Source of the DNA: Actinomycetes bacterium
GTDB lineage: Bacteria > Actinomycetota > Actinomycetes > Actinomycetales > Microbacteriaceae
Direction: 5' to 3'
DNA length: 22,312 bases
Assembly (NCBI GenBank): GCA_023431405.1
Contig: JAEYVZ010000052.1
Coordinates: forward strand, 1 to 22,312
Positions 1 through 7,406 of this stretch are shown here, piece by piece. The notes under the pieces are model-generated. The model saw only the letters and a program-made list of their open reading frames with translations. It was not told the DNA's origin and searched no databases. The translations under genes and the position numbers were made by a program. Within the stretch, counting starts at the first letter, position 1. The number at the start of each line of letters is the position of its first letter.

Positions 1-617
1 CGCTCCGGGAGCGTGAGCGGGCCCTCGCGCTCGCCGCCGAAGCCGACGCCGACCCCGTCGCCCGTCGTGCCCGCGCGCGTCGCCGCGCCCGGCTGTTCGC
101 CACGGTTCTCGCGGCGGCCTCGCTCGCTGCGACCGGGTGGGGTGTTCTCACCATCGTCGCGGGGGGATCGTCGGTGATCCTGATCGCCGGAGCGGCGGGC
201 GTCGTGCTGGCGGGAACCGTGCTGCAGCGCATGGCGACGGTGCAGCGTCGCGCGGCCCGCCGTGCCGTGCCGGTGACCGTCCGTCGTGCCGCTCCAGTCG
301 TGCAGGATCTGTCGGTGGCGTCGGAGCGCGTCGCGTGGACTCCCCGTGAACTGCCCCGTCCCCTCACCGCGTCGGCCGGTTCCCGTGCCGCTGCCGTGCT
401 CGACGGGGCCGCCGCCCACGAAGCGCTCCGGCAGGCCGCGATCGATCAGGCGATGCGGGAGCGTGCCGAGCAGGCCGCGCCGCCGTCGATCGAGACCGCG
501 CGTCGTGCCCACGCGGCATCCGCCGGACCCGACTTCTCGCGCATGGGCTACGTCGACGACGCCGCCATCGAGGAGCACGTGCGCGCCCTCCTGGAGCGTC
601 GCGCGGCCGGTCAGTGA
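1..617 (+). CDS. Membrane protein of unknown function (3' part; start lies outside the window)
   Basis: The reading frame is open from base 3 to the TGA at 615-617, so only the C-terminal part (about 204 residues) is visible. It starts with an Arg/Ala-rich charged stretch ending RRARARRRAR, followed by two adjacent hydrophobic segments (LFATVLAAASLAATGWGVL and SVILIAGAAGVVLAGTVL) separated by a short Gly/Ser turn. They probably form a two-helix hairpin with both ends in the cytoplasm. A basic Arg-rich stretch and a long hydrophilic Ala/Arg/Glu tail with likely helical content follow, ending EEHVRALLERRAAGQ. A GTG at 174 is an internal in-frame codon in the second helix, not a plausible start. 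I do not recognise a named family; small actinobacterial membrane proteins like this are usually annotated as hypothetical. The tRNA-Ala gene follows 80 bp downstream on the same strand. Confidence 0.7.
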   Translation, partial: LRERERALALAAEADADPVARRARARRRARLFATVLAAASLAATGWGVLTIVAGGSSVILIAGAAGVVLAGTVLQRMATVQRRAARRAVPVTVRRAAPVVQDLSVASERVAWTPRELPRPLTASAGSRAAAVLDGAAAHEALRQAAIDQAMRERAEQAAPPSIETARRAHAASAGPDFSRMGYVDDAAIEEHVRALLERRAAGQ

Positions 618-654
618 TCCGCCTCCGAGCGTGACCCGAGGCGCTGGCCCCGAT

Positions 655-684
655 GTGATTCGCGTCGCCCGATCGTGATAGGCT
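655..684 (+). promoter_or_regulatory. Candidate sigma70-type promoter of tRNA-Ala
   Basis: A TAGGCT hexamer at 679-684 is a good actinobacterial -10 element and lies 13 bp upstream of the mature tRNA 5' end. GTGATT at 655-660 is a possible -35 with an 18-bp spacer, but a weak match. Position relative to the tRNA is the main support. Confidence 0.45.
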
Positions 685-697
685 CGCTGAGGTTCTT

Positions 698-773
698 GGG
701 CCTGTGGCGCAGTTGGTAGCGCGCTTCGTTCGCAATGAAGAGGTCAGGGGTTCGAATCCCCTCAGGTCCACCA
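698..773 (+). tRNA. tRNA-Ala (anticodon CGC)
   Basis: A complete 76-nt cloverleaf can be folded by eye. The acceptor stem pairs GGGCCTG with CAGGTCC, and it includes the G3:U70 wobble pair that is the alanine identity element. The D arm is GCGC/GCGC. The anticodon stem is CTTCG/TGAAG with loop TTCGCAA, giving anticodon CGC, which reads GCG codons. The T arm is AGGGG-TTCGAAT-CCCCT. The discriminator is A and the CCA is encoded. Immediately downstream the last bases of the tRNA are repeated (see the tandem repeat at 761-828). Confidence 0.96.
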
Positions 774-828
774 AGTACTCAGGTCCACCAAAAACTCAGG
801 TCCACCAAGTACTCAAGTCCACCAGCAA
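761..828 (+). repeat. 17-bp tandem repeat, four copies, first copy is the tRNA-Ala 3' end
   Basis: Four consecutive 17-bp units start at 761, 778, 795 and 812. Units 1 and 3 are identical (CTCAGGTCCACCAAGTA). Unit 2 differs only in the tail (AAAAA for AAGTA), and unit 4 has one core change (CTCAAGTCCACCA) and the tail GCAA. The first 13 bases of unit 1 are the 3' strand of the T and acceptor stems plus CCA. Units 2-4 are therefore extra copies of a tRNA end outside the gene. No integrase or other mobile gene is next to them. Confidence 0.92.
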
Positions 829-963
829 CACGGGGCTCTCGCATCGGCGGGGCCTTTCGTGTATCCGTCGTGTAGCCGGCGTGCAGCGCGGTCGACCCGC
901 CGCTGAAGCCAAAGTGTGCGACTCTGTGCGATACAGGGTCTCCACTGACGGGCAGGCACATCG

Positions 964-3045
964 ATGTTCGAAGCGTTCGTGACGGTACTGGTCGGCGGGG
1001 TCTTCGCCGTCGCCACCGCCTGGGTCTCGCAGCGCGTACTGGGCGCGACCATCAGCTGGCTGCGCGCTCTAGTGCTTGCCGTGGTCGTCTATGCGCTGAC
1101 GGTGCCGTTGGTGCGCGCAGCACTGGAGTACGGGGGCGTGTTCGCCCGCGGCGAGTTCGGCGTTCCTACCGGCCTCGGGGTGCTCTTCGTCGCCGTCGCC
1201 GTCGGCTGGCAGTTCGCCATCGCGGTCGCCGTCATCCTCGGCTTCGAGCAGCTCTGGCCCTCCGGGCGGGGCTGGCATCCGGTTCGCGCGGTCCAGGGGA
1301 TGCTGCGCCGCCGGAAGCGCCTGCGCAGGTACGCGCAGGTCCTGCGCATCGCATCGAAGCACGGCCTGAGCCTGTACGGTCTGCACCGCCATGGCGATGT
1401 CGAAGACATCCCTGCGGCGCTGGTGGCGGCGCTCAATGATGCCGGACCGACATTCGTCAAGATCGGGCAGGTGCTCTCGACGCGCGACGACCTGCTGCCG
1501 AGGGAGTTCACGGACGCACTCGGCTCCCTGCAGATGGACACCACGCCTCTCCCGTGGGCCGAGGTCAAGTCCGTGATCGAGGCGGAGCTCCGGCGCCCCG
1601 TCGAGTCGGCGTTCGCGTGGGTCGACGAGACCCCGCTGGCCGCGGCATCCCTCGCCCAGGTGCATGCCGCCCGGCTGCGGCCGACGGAGCCCGGGGGCGC
1701 GGAGCCGAGCGTCGTCGTCAAGGTGCAGCGACCCGACGCGCGCGCGTCGGTCGAAGTCGACACCGACATCCTCCGGCGCTTCGCCGCCGACGCGGAGCAC
1801 CGGAGCGCGTGGGCCCGCGACTACGGGCTGCGGGCGCTGGTCGACGAGTTCGTGCGCGCCCTCACCGAAGAGGTCGACTACCGCATCGAGGTCGCGAACA
1901 CGGAGCTGCTGCGCGACAGCATGGAGCGCTCCTCGGTCAGGCACGTTCACATCCCGGAGGTGTACCCGGCGCTGTGCACCCCGCGCATGATGGTGCAGGA
2001 GCGCGTCTTCGGTGTGCCGTTCACGGAGCTTCACGGTGCCCTGCCTGCTGACTTCGCGCCCGCCGAGCGGGAGCACACGGACACGCGGCACCTCGACGCC
2101 GGCCCCCTGACCGCCGACATCTCGGTCACGTCGGTCGCGCCCCCGCCCACGGCTCGAGAGATCGGCGACACGATCGTCGACGCGATCTTCGAGCAGGTGG
2201 CGCTGCGTGGGGTGTTCCACGCCGACCTTCACCCGGGGAACCTCATCCTCCGCCCCGACGGCGATGTCGCTCTCATCGACTTCGGCTCGGTGGGACTGCT
2301 GGAGCGCAGCATGCGCCGCACGCTGATGGCGATGATGGCGGCCATGGGGGCCGAAGACGACATCGCGCTCACCGACCTCCTCCTCATGATCGTCGCGCAG
2401 CCCGCAGAAGGGTCGCGTGTCGATCGCAACGCGCTGCAGCACGATATCGGCGTCATTCTGACGCGCCTGCACAACGGCCGGGGGGATGCCGCCGTCTTCC
2501 GCGAGGTGATCGACGTGCTCCGCCGGCGCCGCCTGGCCCTCCCGCCTCAGCTCGCGCTCGTGTTCCGCACTCTCGGGTCGGTGGAGGGGGCGCTGCGTCA
2601 CCTCTCCGCGGACTACGAGATGGTCGCGCGCGCGGTCGAGCGCACACCGCACTACGCGCGCGTCGCCGCAGAACCCCGAGGGCTCATCAGCGAAGCGCAG
2701 GTGCAGCTGCATGTGGTGGGGGAGCAGCTGCGGCGGCTTCCCCGGCGCGTGGAGACCATCGGCTCATCGCTGGAGAACGGCACCTTCGGCCTCAGACTGC
2801 GCATGTTCGGCGACCCGCGGGAACGCGGCTGGATCCGATCGCTCATGAGTCAGCTCACGACGGCGCTGATCGGGGTGACGCTCGTCATCGCCGCCGTCAT
2901 CCTCCTCGTCTCCACGGAGGGTCCGCTGCTGACGGCGGAGATCGGGCTGTTCCCGTTCCTGGGTGCGGTCATGGGGCTGGCCGGCATGCTGCTCGTTCTC
3001 GGGTCGCTGCGCAGCACCGCGATGCGCAGCGACATCGATACGTGA
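964..3045 (+). CDS. ABC1/AarF (UbiB/COQ8-like) atypical protein kinase family, membrane-anchored
   Basis: The 693-residue product has the ABC1 hallmarks: the KxGQ motif (KIGQ, residues 166-169), an Ala-rich nucleotide-binding loop AAASLAQVH (226-234), a catalytic-type loop HADLHPGN (419-426) and the metal-binding DFG (439-441). Three hydrophobic segments precede the KxGQ region (about residues 3-27, 34-53 and 72-95) and two more lie at the C-terminus (about 635-655 and 660-682), so it is anchored in the membrane with the kinase fold between. Family members support quinone or lipid metabolism and act as ATPases rather than ordinary kinases. Actinobacteria make menaquinone, not ubiquinone, so the UbiB role cannot be carried over directly. 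It appears monocistronic. The ATG at 964 is preceded by a modest GGGCAGG ribosome site. Substrate unknown. Confidence 0.92.
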   Translation: MFEAFVTVLVGGVFAVATAWVSQRVLGATISWLRALVLAVVVYALTVPLVRAALEYGGVFARGEFGVPTGLGVLFVAVAVGWQFAIAVAVILGFEQLWPSGRGWHPVRAVQGMLRRRKRLRRYAQVLRIASKHGLSLYGLHRHGDVEDIPAALVAALNDAGPTFVKIGQVLSTRDDLLPREFTDALGSLQMDTTPLPWAEVKSVIEAELRRPVESAFAWVDETPLAAASLAQVHAARLRPTEPGGAEPSVVVKVQRPDARASVEVDTDILRRFAADAEHRSAWARDYGLRALVDEFVRALTEEVDYRIEVANTELLRDSMERSSVRHVHIPEVYPALCTPRMMVQERVFGVPFTELHGALPADFAPAEREHTDTRHLDAGPLTADISVTSVAPPPTAREIGDTIVDAIFEQVALRGVFHADLHPGNLILRPDGDVALIDFGSVGLLERSMRRTLMAMMAAMGAEDDIALTDLLLMIVAQPAEGSRVDRNALQHDIGVILTRLHNGRGDAAVFREVIDVLRRRRLALPPQLALVFRTLGSVEGALRHLSADYEMVARAVERTPHYARVAAEPRGLISEAQVQLHVVGEQLRRLPRRVETIGSSLENGTFGLRLRMFGDPRERGWIRSLMSQLTTALIGVTLVIAAVILLVSTEGPLLTAEIGLFPFLGAVMGLAGMLLVLGSLRSTAMRSDIDT

Positions 3046-3184
3046 ACGCCGTCTTCGCTGCGGCCTGCGACGCCTGCCGGCACCCCGGGAGTCGAAAGCT
3101 CAGGTTTGTGTAAGGAATACCGCCGGATCCCCCTAAACCCCCGGTCCGGGTGGCGTGCGCGCGGTACCGTGAATCGAACGTGCG

Positions 3185-3307
3185 GGGCGCTTCCGATCCG
3201 GGGGGAACGGGAAGCGCCCGGCACATCATCTCGTGCTGCGTGCAGCCACGACGAAGAGCCCTGGCCCGCCCGTGGGGGGTGGACGAGCCGGGGCTCTTGT
3301 TCGTCGT
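3185..3307 (-). ncRNA. Candidate 6C RNA: two hairpins with C6 loops
   Basis: Read on the minus strand, the first hairpin (3307-3248) has an outer stem ACGACGA..TCGTCGT with a 3-nt bulge, continues through AGAGCCC/GGGCTCT, and has a 9-bp inner stem GGCTCGTCC/GGGCGGGCC that closes the loop ACCCCCCAC. After a 28-nt linker, the second hairpin (3219-3185) has a perfect 10-bp stem GGGCGCTTCC/GGAAGCGCCC around a 15-nt loop containing CCCCCC. Two stem-loops, each with six Cs exposed, is the defining description of the actinobacterial 6C RNA (B11 in mycobacteria), which pairs with G-rich mRNA leaders. The strand follows from the C-rich loops. I see no convincing minus-strand promoter and no U-tract, while a TACCGT at 3165-3170 could serve a plus-strand transcript instead. 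The rest of the 3046-3437 stretch shows nothing recognisable. Confidence 0.6.
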
Positions 3308-3437
3308 GCGCCGATGAGAGACGACGGCACGGGCGCAGTCGTCGCCGGGCGTGCGCGGCTCCTCATCCTTTCGATGGAGATGCAGTTCACTCCGGCGCGC
3401 GATGTCCCGGAGGTCGCGGCCTGGTGGGCTTGATGGC

Positions 3438-4080
3438 ATGCCAGATTCCGCCGCCCGCCCCCGGTTCTCCGACAGGCTCACTTCTCGTCGGGGCGCCTGG
3501 ACATCTCTCGCTCTCGTTCTTCTGATCATGGCTGCGCTGTTCGGCGCGTTCGGTTCCGCGAAGGCTCCGGACGGCGGCGCGCAGGCGCCGGTCGACAGCG
3601 AATCGGCGCGCGCGGCACAGATCCTCGAGACCTTCCCGGATGCCGACCGCCAATCGGTCATCGTGGTCGCCTCGCGCACCGAGGGCGGGGCGCTGTCGCC
3701 GCGTGACCTCGCGGCACTCCGGGCGCTGCTTCCCGTGCTCGACGTCCACGCCGACGCGGACTCCACCGGGCCGCTCGTCAGCGAAGACGGTGAGGCCGCG
3801 CTGCTGGTCACGCCGATCCGTGTCGGCGCCACGAACGGCGAGACCGCGCAGGTGATCGAGGACATCCGCTCCGACCTCGCCGAGCACCGCGTCGCGGGCG
3901 TGACGACACAGGTCACGGGCGGCCCGGTGGCACGGCGTGCTCACGGTGCTGGGTGAAGAGTCGACCGCCATGATCGCGGGGATCGCCGGCATCGGTCACA
4001 TCGTCATCACAGCAGCCATGGTGCTGTTCTTCGTCGCCCTGCGGCGCGCCGTGCTCGCTCCCGCTTCGACCGCCCCGTGA
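3438..4080 (+). pseudogene. Remnant of an MMPL/RND-superfamily transporter, truncated and frame-disrupted
   Basis: From the ATG at 3438 (MPDSAARPRF) the product has one N-terminal membrane helix (GAWTSLALVLLIMAALFGAF) followed by the first soluble domain typical of actinobacterial MMPL transporters: the Asp/Arg-rich start, FPDADRQSVIVVAS, LLVTPIRVGATNGETAQVIEDI and VTTQVTGGP. Right after the VTGGP motif, where intact proteins enter the multi-helix membrane core, the frame degenerates and stops at 3954-3956 after about 172 residues; intact members have about 700. A second frame, open from 3904 to the TGA at 4078-4080, carries one orphan hydrophobic segment (MIAGIAGIGHIVITAAMVLF then FVALRRAVLAP) whose origin I cannot assign. 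The simplest reading is a large internal deletion joining an MMPL 5' end to a foreign or divergent membrane-protein 3' end. It converges on the dehydrogenase gene only 6 bp away. Confidence 0.7.
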
Positions 4081-4086
4081 GCATGA

Positions 4087-5163
4087 TCAGCCGGCGCTGA
4101 CCGACTCCTTCGCCCCGGCGGCGAGGCGCGCGGCGGCGAGCTGCTCCGCGGCGGCGAGCGTCGTGATGCCCTGGGCATCCGCCTCATCGAAGATGCGCCG
4201 GATCGTGTCGCCGATGGCCGCGACCCGCGCCAGCGTCTGCTCGCGGTCGGCGAGCTGCTTGGCGACGAGGTCGAGGTAGATCACGCCGCCGGCGTTCACG
4301 ACGAAATCGGGCGCGTAGAGGATGCCCCGGGCGGCGAGCCTGTCGGCGCCGGAGTGGTCTGCCAGCGGGTTGTTGGCGGGGCCGCAGACGGCGCGGGCGG
4401 CGAGGGCGTCGATCACCTCATCGGTGAGGATGCCCCCGATGCCTGCCGGGACGAACACGTCGGCGGCGACGAGGTGCTCCGTGCCGGGCTCGGCCCACGT
4501 CGCACCCAGGTCGTCGGCGAGCCGGCGCTTCAGAGGATTGACGTCGGTGACGGTGAGCACCGCGCCCTCCGCCGACAGCCGCACGGCCAGCCGGCTGCCG
4601 ACCTGGCCGAGACCGGACACGGTGATGCGGCGTCCGGCGACGTCGCCGGCGCCCGTGACCCTTTCGAGGGTGGCGCGCAGCGACTCGTACACGCCGAGGC
4701 TCGTCGGACCGGCGGGCTCACCCGAACCGCCGACCGCGTCGGGGAGCCCGACGACGTGATCGGTGCGCTCGCTGACGACGAGCATGTCGTCGGTGGTCGA
4801 TCCGACGTCTTCCGCCGTGCGGTACAGGCCGCCGAACGACTCGACGGCGTCGCCGAGATCGAGGAACGCGGCGCGGCGGCGTTCGGCATCCAGCTCGGTG
4901 CCCGGTGGCAGGCACAGCACCGACTTCCCGCCTCCGGCGTCGAGTCCCGCGGCGGCGTTCTTGAGGGTCATGGCAGCCGACAGTCGCAGCGCGTCGTCGA
5001 CGGCATCCGACCACGACGGGTAGGTCCACAGGCGCGCGCCGCCGAGGGCCGAGCCGAGGACGGAGGAGTGCAGCGCGACGGTGATGACCAGGCCGCTCCT
5101 GCGGCCGGTGATCACCTCCACGCGCTCGTGGGTGAAATCGGGCAGGGGCAGGGTGTGCGTCAT
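4087..5163 (-). CDS. Leucine dehydrogenase-type Glu/Leu/Phe/Val dehydrogenase
   Basis: NAD-dependent oxidative deamination of branched-chain or related amino acids to 2-oxo acids is the family reaction. With the ATG at 5163 the product has 358 residues, close to the family norm of about 360. Lys68 (in MTLKNA) and Lys80 (in AGGGKSV) coincide with the substrate-binding and catalytic lysines of bacterial leucine dehydrogenase, and Asp119 in TAEDVG is the expected acid. The Rossmann motif is VSGLGQVGSRLAVRL, and GPANNPLAD and APDFVVNAGGVI are typical C-terminal blocks. An upstream in-frame ATG at 5223 would add 20 residues, but the AAAGAGGA ribosome site sits just before 5163, so the shorter form is preferred. 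The 147 bp upstream of its start contain only a short 10-bp direct repeat. It is cytoplasmic; leucine rather than valine or phenylalanine specificity is not provable here. Confidence 0.9.
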   Translation of the reverse strand: MTHTLPLPDFTHERVEVITGRRSGLVITVALHSSVLGSALGGARLWTYPSWSDAVDDALRLSAAMTLKNAAAGLDAGGGKSVLCLPPGTELDAERRRAAFLDLGDAVESFGGLYRTAEDVGSTTDDMLVVSERTDHVVGLPDAVGGSGEPAGPTSLGVYESLRATLERVTGAGDVAGRRITVSGLGQVGSRLAVRLSAEGAVLTVTDVNPLKRRLADDLGATWAEPGTEHLVAADVFVPAGIGGILTDEVIDALAARAVCGPANNPLADHSGADRLAARGILYAPDFVVNAGGVIYLDLVAKQLADREQTLARVAAIGDTIRRIFDEADAQGITTLAAAEQLAAARLAAGAKESVSAG

Positions 5164-5310
5164 CGCGTCCTCTTTCGGCGGCCTTGTGGGCTCTGCGCTG
5201 GTGATGTCGCGGCGTTGCGGCATCCGCGACCATTCTGCCCCAGCGGCCCCGCGCGGTCGAGCGCGGTCGAGCGCTCCGCGTCCTGCCGGGCGGCGGTCCG
5301 GCTCGTGCGC

Positions 5311-5670
5311 TCACCGACCGGCGGCGGCCAGCTGTGCGCGCCAGTCGAGCGGCACGCGTCCACGCGGGCCGGGTGCCGGCTGCTCGGCGGGGTGGCTCGT
5401 GGGCGGGGCGAGGGGGATGCCGTCGACGGCCTCGTCGGTCGCGAAGTCCCAGAACCAGTCCTCGCCGGGCTCGAAGCTCTGCATCACCCGATGACCCGTC
5501 ACCTCCCAGTGTGCGCGGGCGTGCCGGCCGAGCGAGCTGTCGCAGCAGCCCACGTGCCCGCAGGCGGCGCAGCGGCGCAGATGAACCCACCAGCCGCCGG
5601 CGGCGTCGCACTCCGCGCAGCCGGCGCCCGACGGCGTCGCGGCGGGGTCGATGGCATCGGTGTCGGTCAT
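5311..5670 (-). CDS. UBP-type zinc finger domain protein
   Basis: This 119-residue protein is nearly all zinc finger. Ligand candidates are Cys18, Cys21, Cys34, Cys37, Cys42, His50, His54 and His60, in the order seen in ubiquitin-protease (UBP) zinc fingers. The block HLRRCAACGHVGCCDSS, the GH.V..SFEPGEDWFWD segment and the short Pro-rich tail match the compact bacterial versions. In eukaryotes this finger binds the free ubiquitin C-terminus; bacteria lack ubiquitin, so the ligand here is unknown. A strong GGAGG lies 7 nt before the ATG. The gene starts 34 nt after the stop of the flavoprotein gene and reads in the same direction, so it is most likely the last gene of the nhaA-flavoprotein operon. 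Its role is inferred only from that linkage. Confidence 0.88.
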   Translation of the reverse strand: MTDTDAIDPAATPSGAGCAECDAAGGWWVHLRRCAACGHVGCCDSSLGRHARAHWEVTGHRVMQSFEPGEDWFWDFATDEAVDGIPLAPPTSHPAEQPAPGPRGRVPLDWRAQLAAAGR

Positions 5671-5704
5671 GGCATCCTCCAGTCGTGTGCGGGCGAGGGC
5701 GGCG

Positions 5705-7369
5705 TCAATCGGCGAGGGCGCGGTGCACGGATGCGACGGCGCTCGACCCTTCGCCGACGGCGGCGGCGACGCGCTTCATCGACCCGCGCCTCACGTCGCC
5801 GGCGGCGAAGACCCGCGGTATCGAGGTCTCGAAGGGGAGCGGTTCGCGCCCGAGGTGCTGCCAGCGGTCGAGCGACTGCAGCGACACGTCGGACCCGGTG
5901 CGGATGAAGCCTTCGGCGTCGCGGTCGAGCGTCGGCACCCACGAGGTGGCCGGGTCGGCGCCGATGAAGCAGAAGAGGCCCTTGGCCTCCACGTCGCCGA
6001 CCGTGTCGATGCGCACCGACTCGAGCGCGCCGTCGCCCGAAAGGCCGACGACGTGGGAGCTGCGGTGGATGCGCACCCGGGGGTCTTCGGCGAGACGTTC
6101 GGCGAGGTACGACGACATGCGCGCACCGAGGTCGTCGCCGCGCACGACGAGGTCGACGCGGCATCCGCCCGCTGCGAGGTACAGCGCCGCTTGACCTGCC
6201 GAGTTCGCTCCGCCGACGACGACCACCGGGTCGCCTGTCACCTGCCGCAGCTCGAGCGGAGTGGCGGCGTAGTAGATGCCCGCGCTCTCGAAGTCGCTCC
6301 AGCCGTCGAGGTCGAGTCGGCGGTAGGCGGCGCCCGAGGTGACGATCGCGGAGCGGGCACGGATGACGCGGCCGTCGGCGAGGGTCACGTCGAGCTCGCG
6401 CCCTGCCTGCTGCAGCTCGACAGCCTCGCAGGGCGCGTACACGCGCACCCCGAATTTCAGGGCCTGCAGGGTGGCCTGACCGATGAGATCGCCGCCGCTC
6501 ACCCCGAACGGGAACCCGAGGAAGTTCTCGATGCGGGAGGTGGCGGCGGCCTGCCCGCCCGGTGCGACGGCGTCCAGCAGCACGGTGCTGAGGCCTTCGG
6601 ACGCGCCGTAGATGGCGGCGGCGAGACCGGCAGGGCCCCCGCCGACCACCACGAGGTCGACGACCTCGTCGGCCTGCGCCTGATAGCTGAGGCCCAGGAT
6701 CTCGGCGACGGCTCCCGGCGTCGCCCTCGCGAGCGGTTCGCCCTGGATGATGGCCAGCGGCAGGTCGGCGGCGTCGACGGCGTGCTCGCCGAGGTACCCG
6801 TCGTCGGAGGGGTCGATCGCGACGGCCGCGTGGACGAGGTCGAGGCGTTCCGCGAACCGGCGGAGGGCCAGGAAGTCGCCCGACGACTTGTAGCCGACGA
6901 ATTTCAGCGTCATGGCGGCGGGGCCGTGACGGAGCGACTCCCGCCGCGCCCACAGGGTGTGCAGGATGAGGTCGCACAGCTCGTCGTCTTCGTCCATGAG
7001 GTGGCGCAGCTCCGCCCTGCTGACGCGGCGGACGCGACTGGGTCGCGTCGTGCGGGCGGTGAGGAACGCGGACTGACCGTTGAGGAGGCCGAGCTCGCCG
7101 GCGAACGTGCGCGGACCCATGCGCGTGATGACCGCTTCGGCGGCCCACCACAGCGCGTCGCGGACGATCTCCAGCTCGCCCTCTTCGAGCACGATGAGGT
7201 CGTAGTCGGCGTCGCCCGAACGGAACAGGATGTCGCCCTCGTCGACATCGGACACGGTGCCGACGGAGGTCATCCTCGCCCACTGCGCGTCGGTGAGCGT
7301 GGGGGACAGGGCCTCGTCGGCGGCGTGCGGGGCGGTGCCGGGGGCTTCGGCGGTGTGCGGGTCGGTCAT
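5705..7369 (-). CDS. Cyclic-nucleotide-binding domain fused to thioredoxin-reductase-like FAD oxidoreductase
   Basis: The 554-residue product has three parts. Residues about 25-145 form a cyclic nucleotide-binding (CAP_ED-like) beta-barrel (GDILFRSGDADYDLIVLEEG, then FAGELGLLNGQ). Residues about 155-225 form a small thioredoxin-like linker. The remainder is a thioredoxin reductase fold with FAD motif GGGPAG (243-248), APGGQAAATSRIENFLGFP, an NAD(P)H motif GGANSAGQA (386-394) and the C-terminal FAD site FAAGDVRRGSMKRVA. At residues 368-371, where thioredoxin reductase has its redox CxxC, this protein has AATP, so it cannot reduce thioredoxin by the normal route. It may be a flavin-dependent ferredoxin- or quinone-type reductase, or a nucleotide-gated sensor. 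It lies between nhaA (37-bp gap upstream) and the UBP finger gene. Proteins of this architecture are often annotated as fused CNB/thioredoxin-disulfide reductase. Confidence 0.88.
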   Translation of the reverse strand: MTDPHTAEAPGTAPHAADEALSPTLTDAQWARMTSVGTVSDVDEGDILFRSGDADYDLIVLEEGELEIVRDALWWAAEAVITRMGPRTFAGELGLLNGQSAFLTARTTRPSRVRRVSRAELRHLMDEDDELCDLILHTLWARRESLRHGPAAMTLKFVGYKSSGDFLALRRFAERLDLVHAAVAIDPSDDGYLGEHAVDAADLPLAIIQGEPLARATPGAVAEILGLSYQAQADEVVDLVVVGGGPAGLAAAIYGASEGLSTVLLDAVAPGGQAAATSRIENFLGFPFGVSGGDLIGQATLQALKFGVRVYAPCEAVELQQAGRELDVTLADGRVIRARSAIVTSGAAYRRLDLDGWSDFESAGIYYAATPLELRQVTGDPVVVVGGANSAGQAALYLAAGGCRVDLVVRGDDLGARMSSYLAERLAEDPRVRIHRSSHVVGLSGDGALESVRIDTVGDVEAKGLFCFIGADPATSWVPTLDRDAEGFIRTGSDVSLQSLDRWQHLGREPLPFETSIPRVFAAGDVRRGSMKRVAAAVGEGSSAVASVHRALAD

Positions 7370-7406
7370 GGGGGTGTCGGTCTCCCGGGTCGGCGGGCGC
7401 GACGGC

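Noticed and set aside
1069..2712. Long open frame antisense to the ABC1 kinase gene
   Set aside because: It mirrors the GC-rich codon bias of the plus-strand gene, its product is low-complexity (Arg/His/Asp-rich) with no recognisable family, and the plus strand carries clear ABC1 motifs.
3374..3433. Short frame beginning ATGGAGATG and ending VPEVAAWWA just before the MMPL remnant
   Set aside because: Only about 19 residues, no clear ribosome site and no family; a leader peptide is possible but cannot be supported.
5251..5270. Two perfect copies of the 10-mer GCGCGGTCGA upstream of the dehydrogenase start
   Set aside because: Only two copies of a GC-rich 10-mer; could be chance and has no symmetry or position that indicates a regulator site.
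4354..5907. Long plus-strand open frame over the dehydrogenase, zinc finger and flavoprotein genes
   Set aside because: It spans three well-supported minus-strand genes, has biased composition and no domain; it is a GC-driven shadow.
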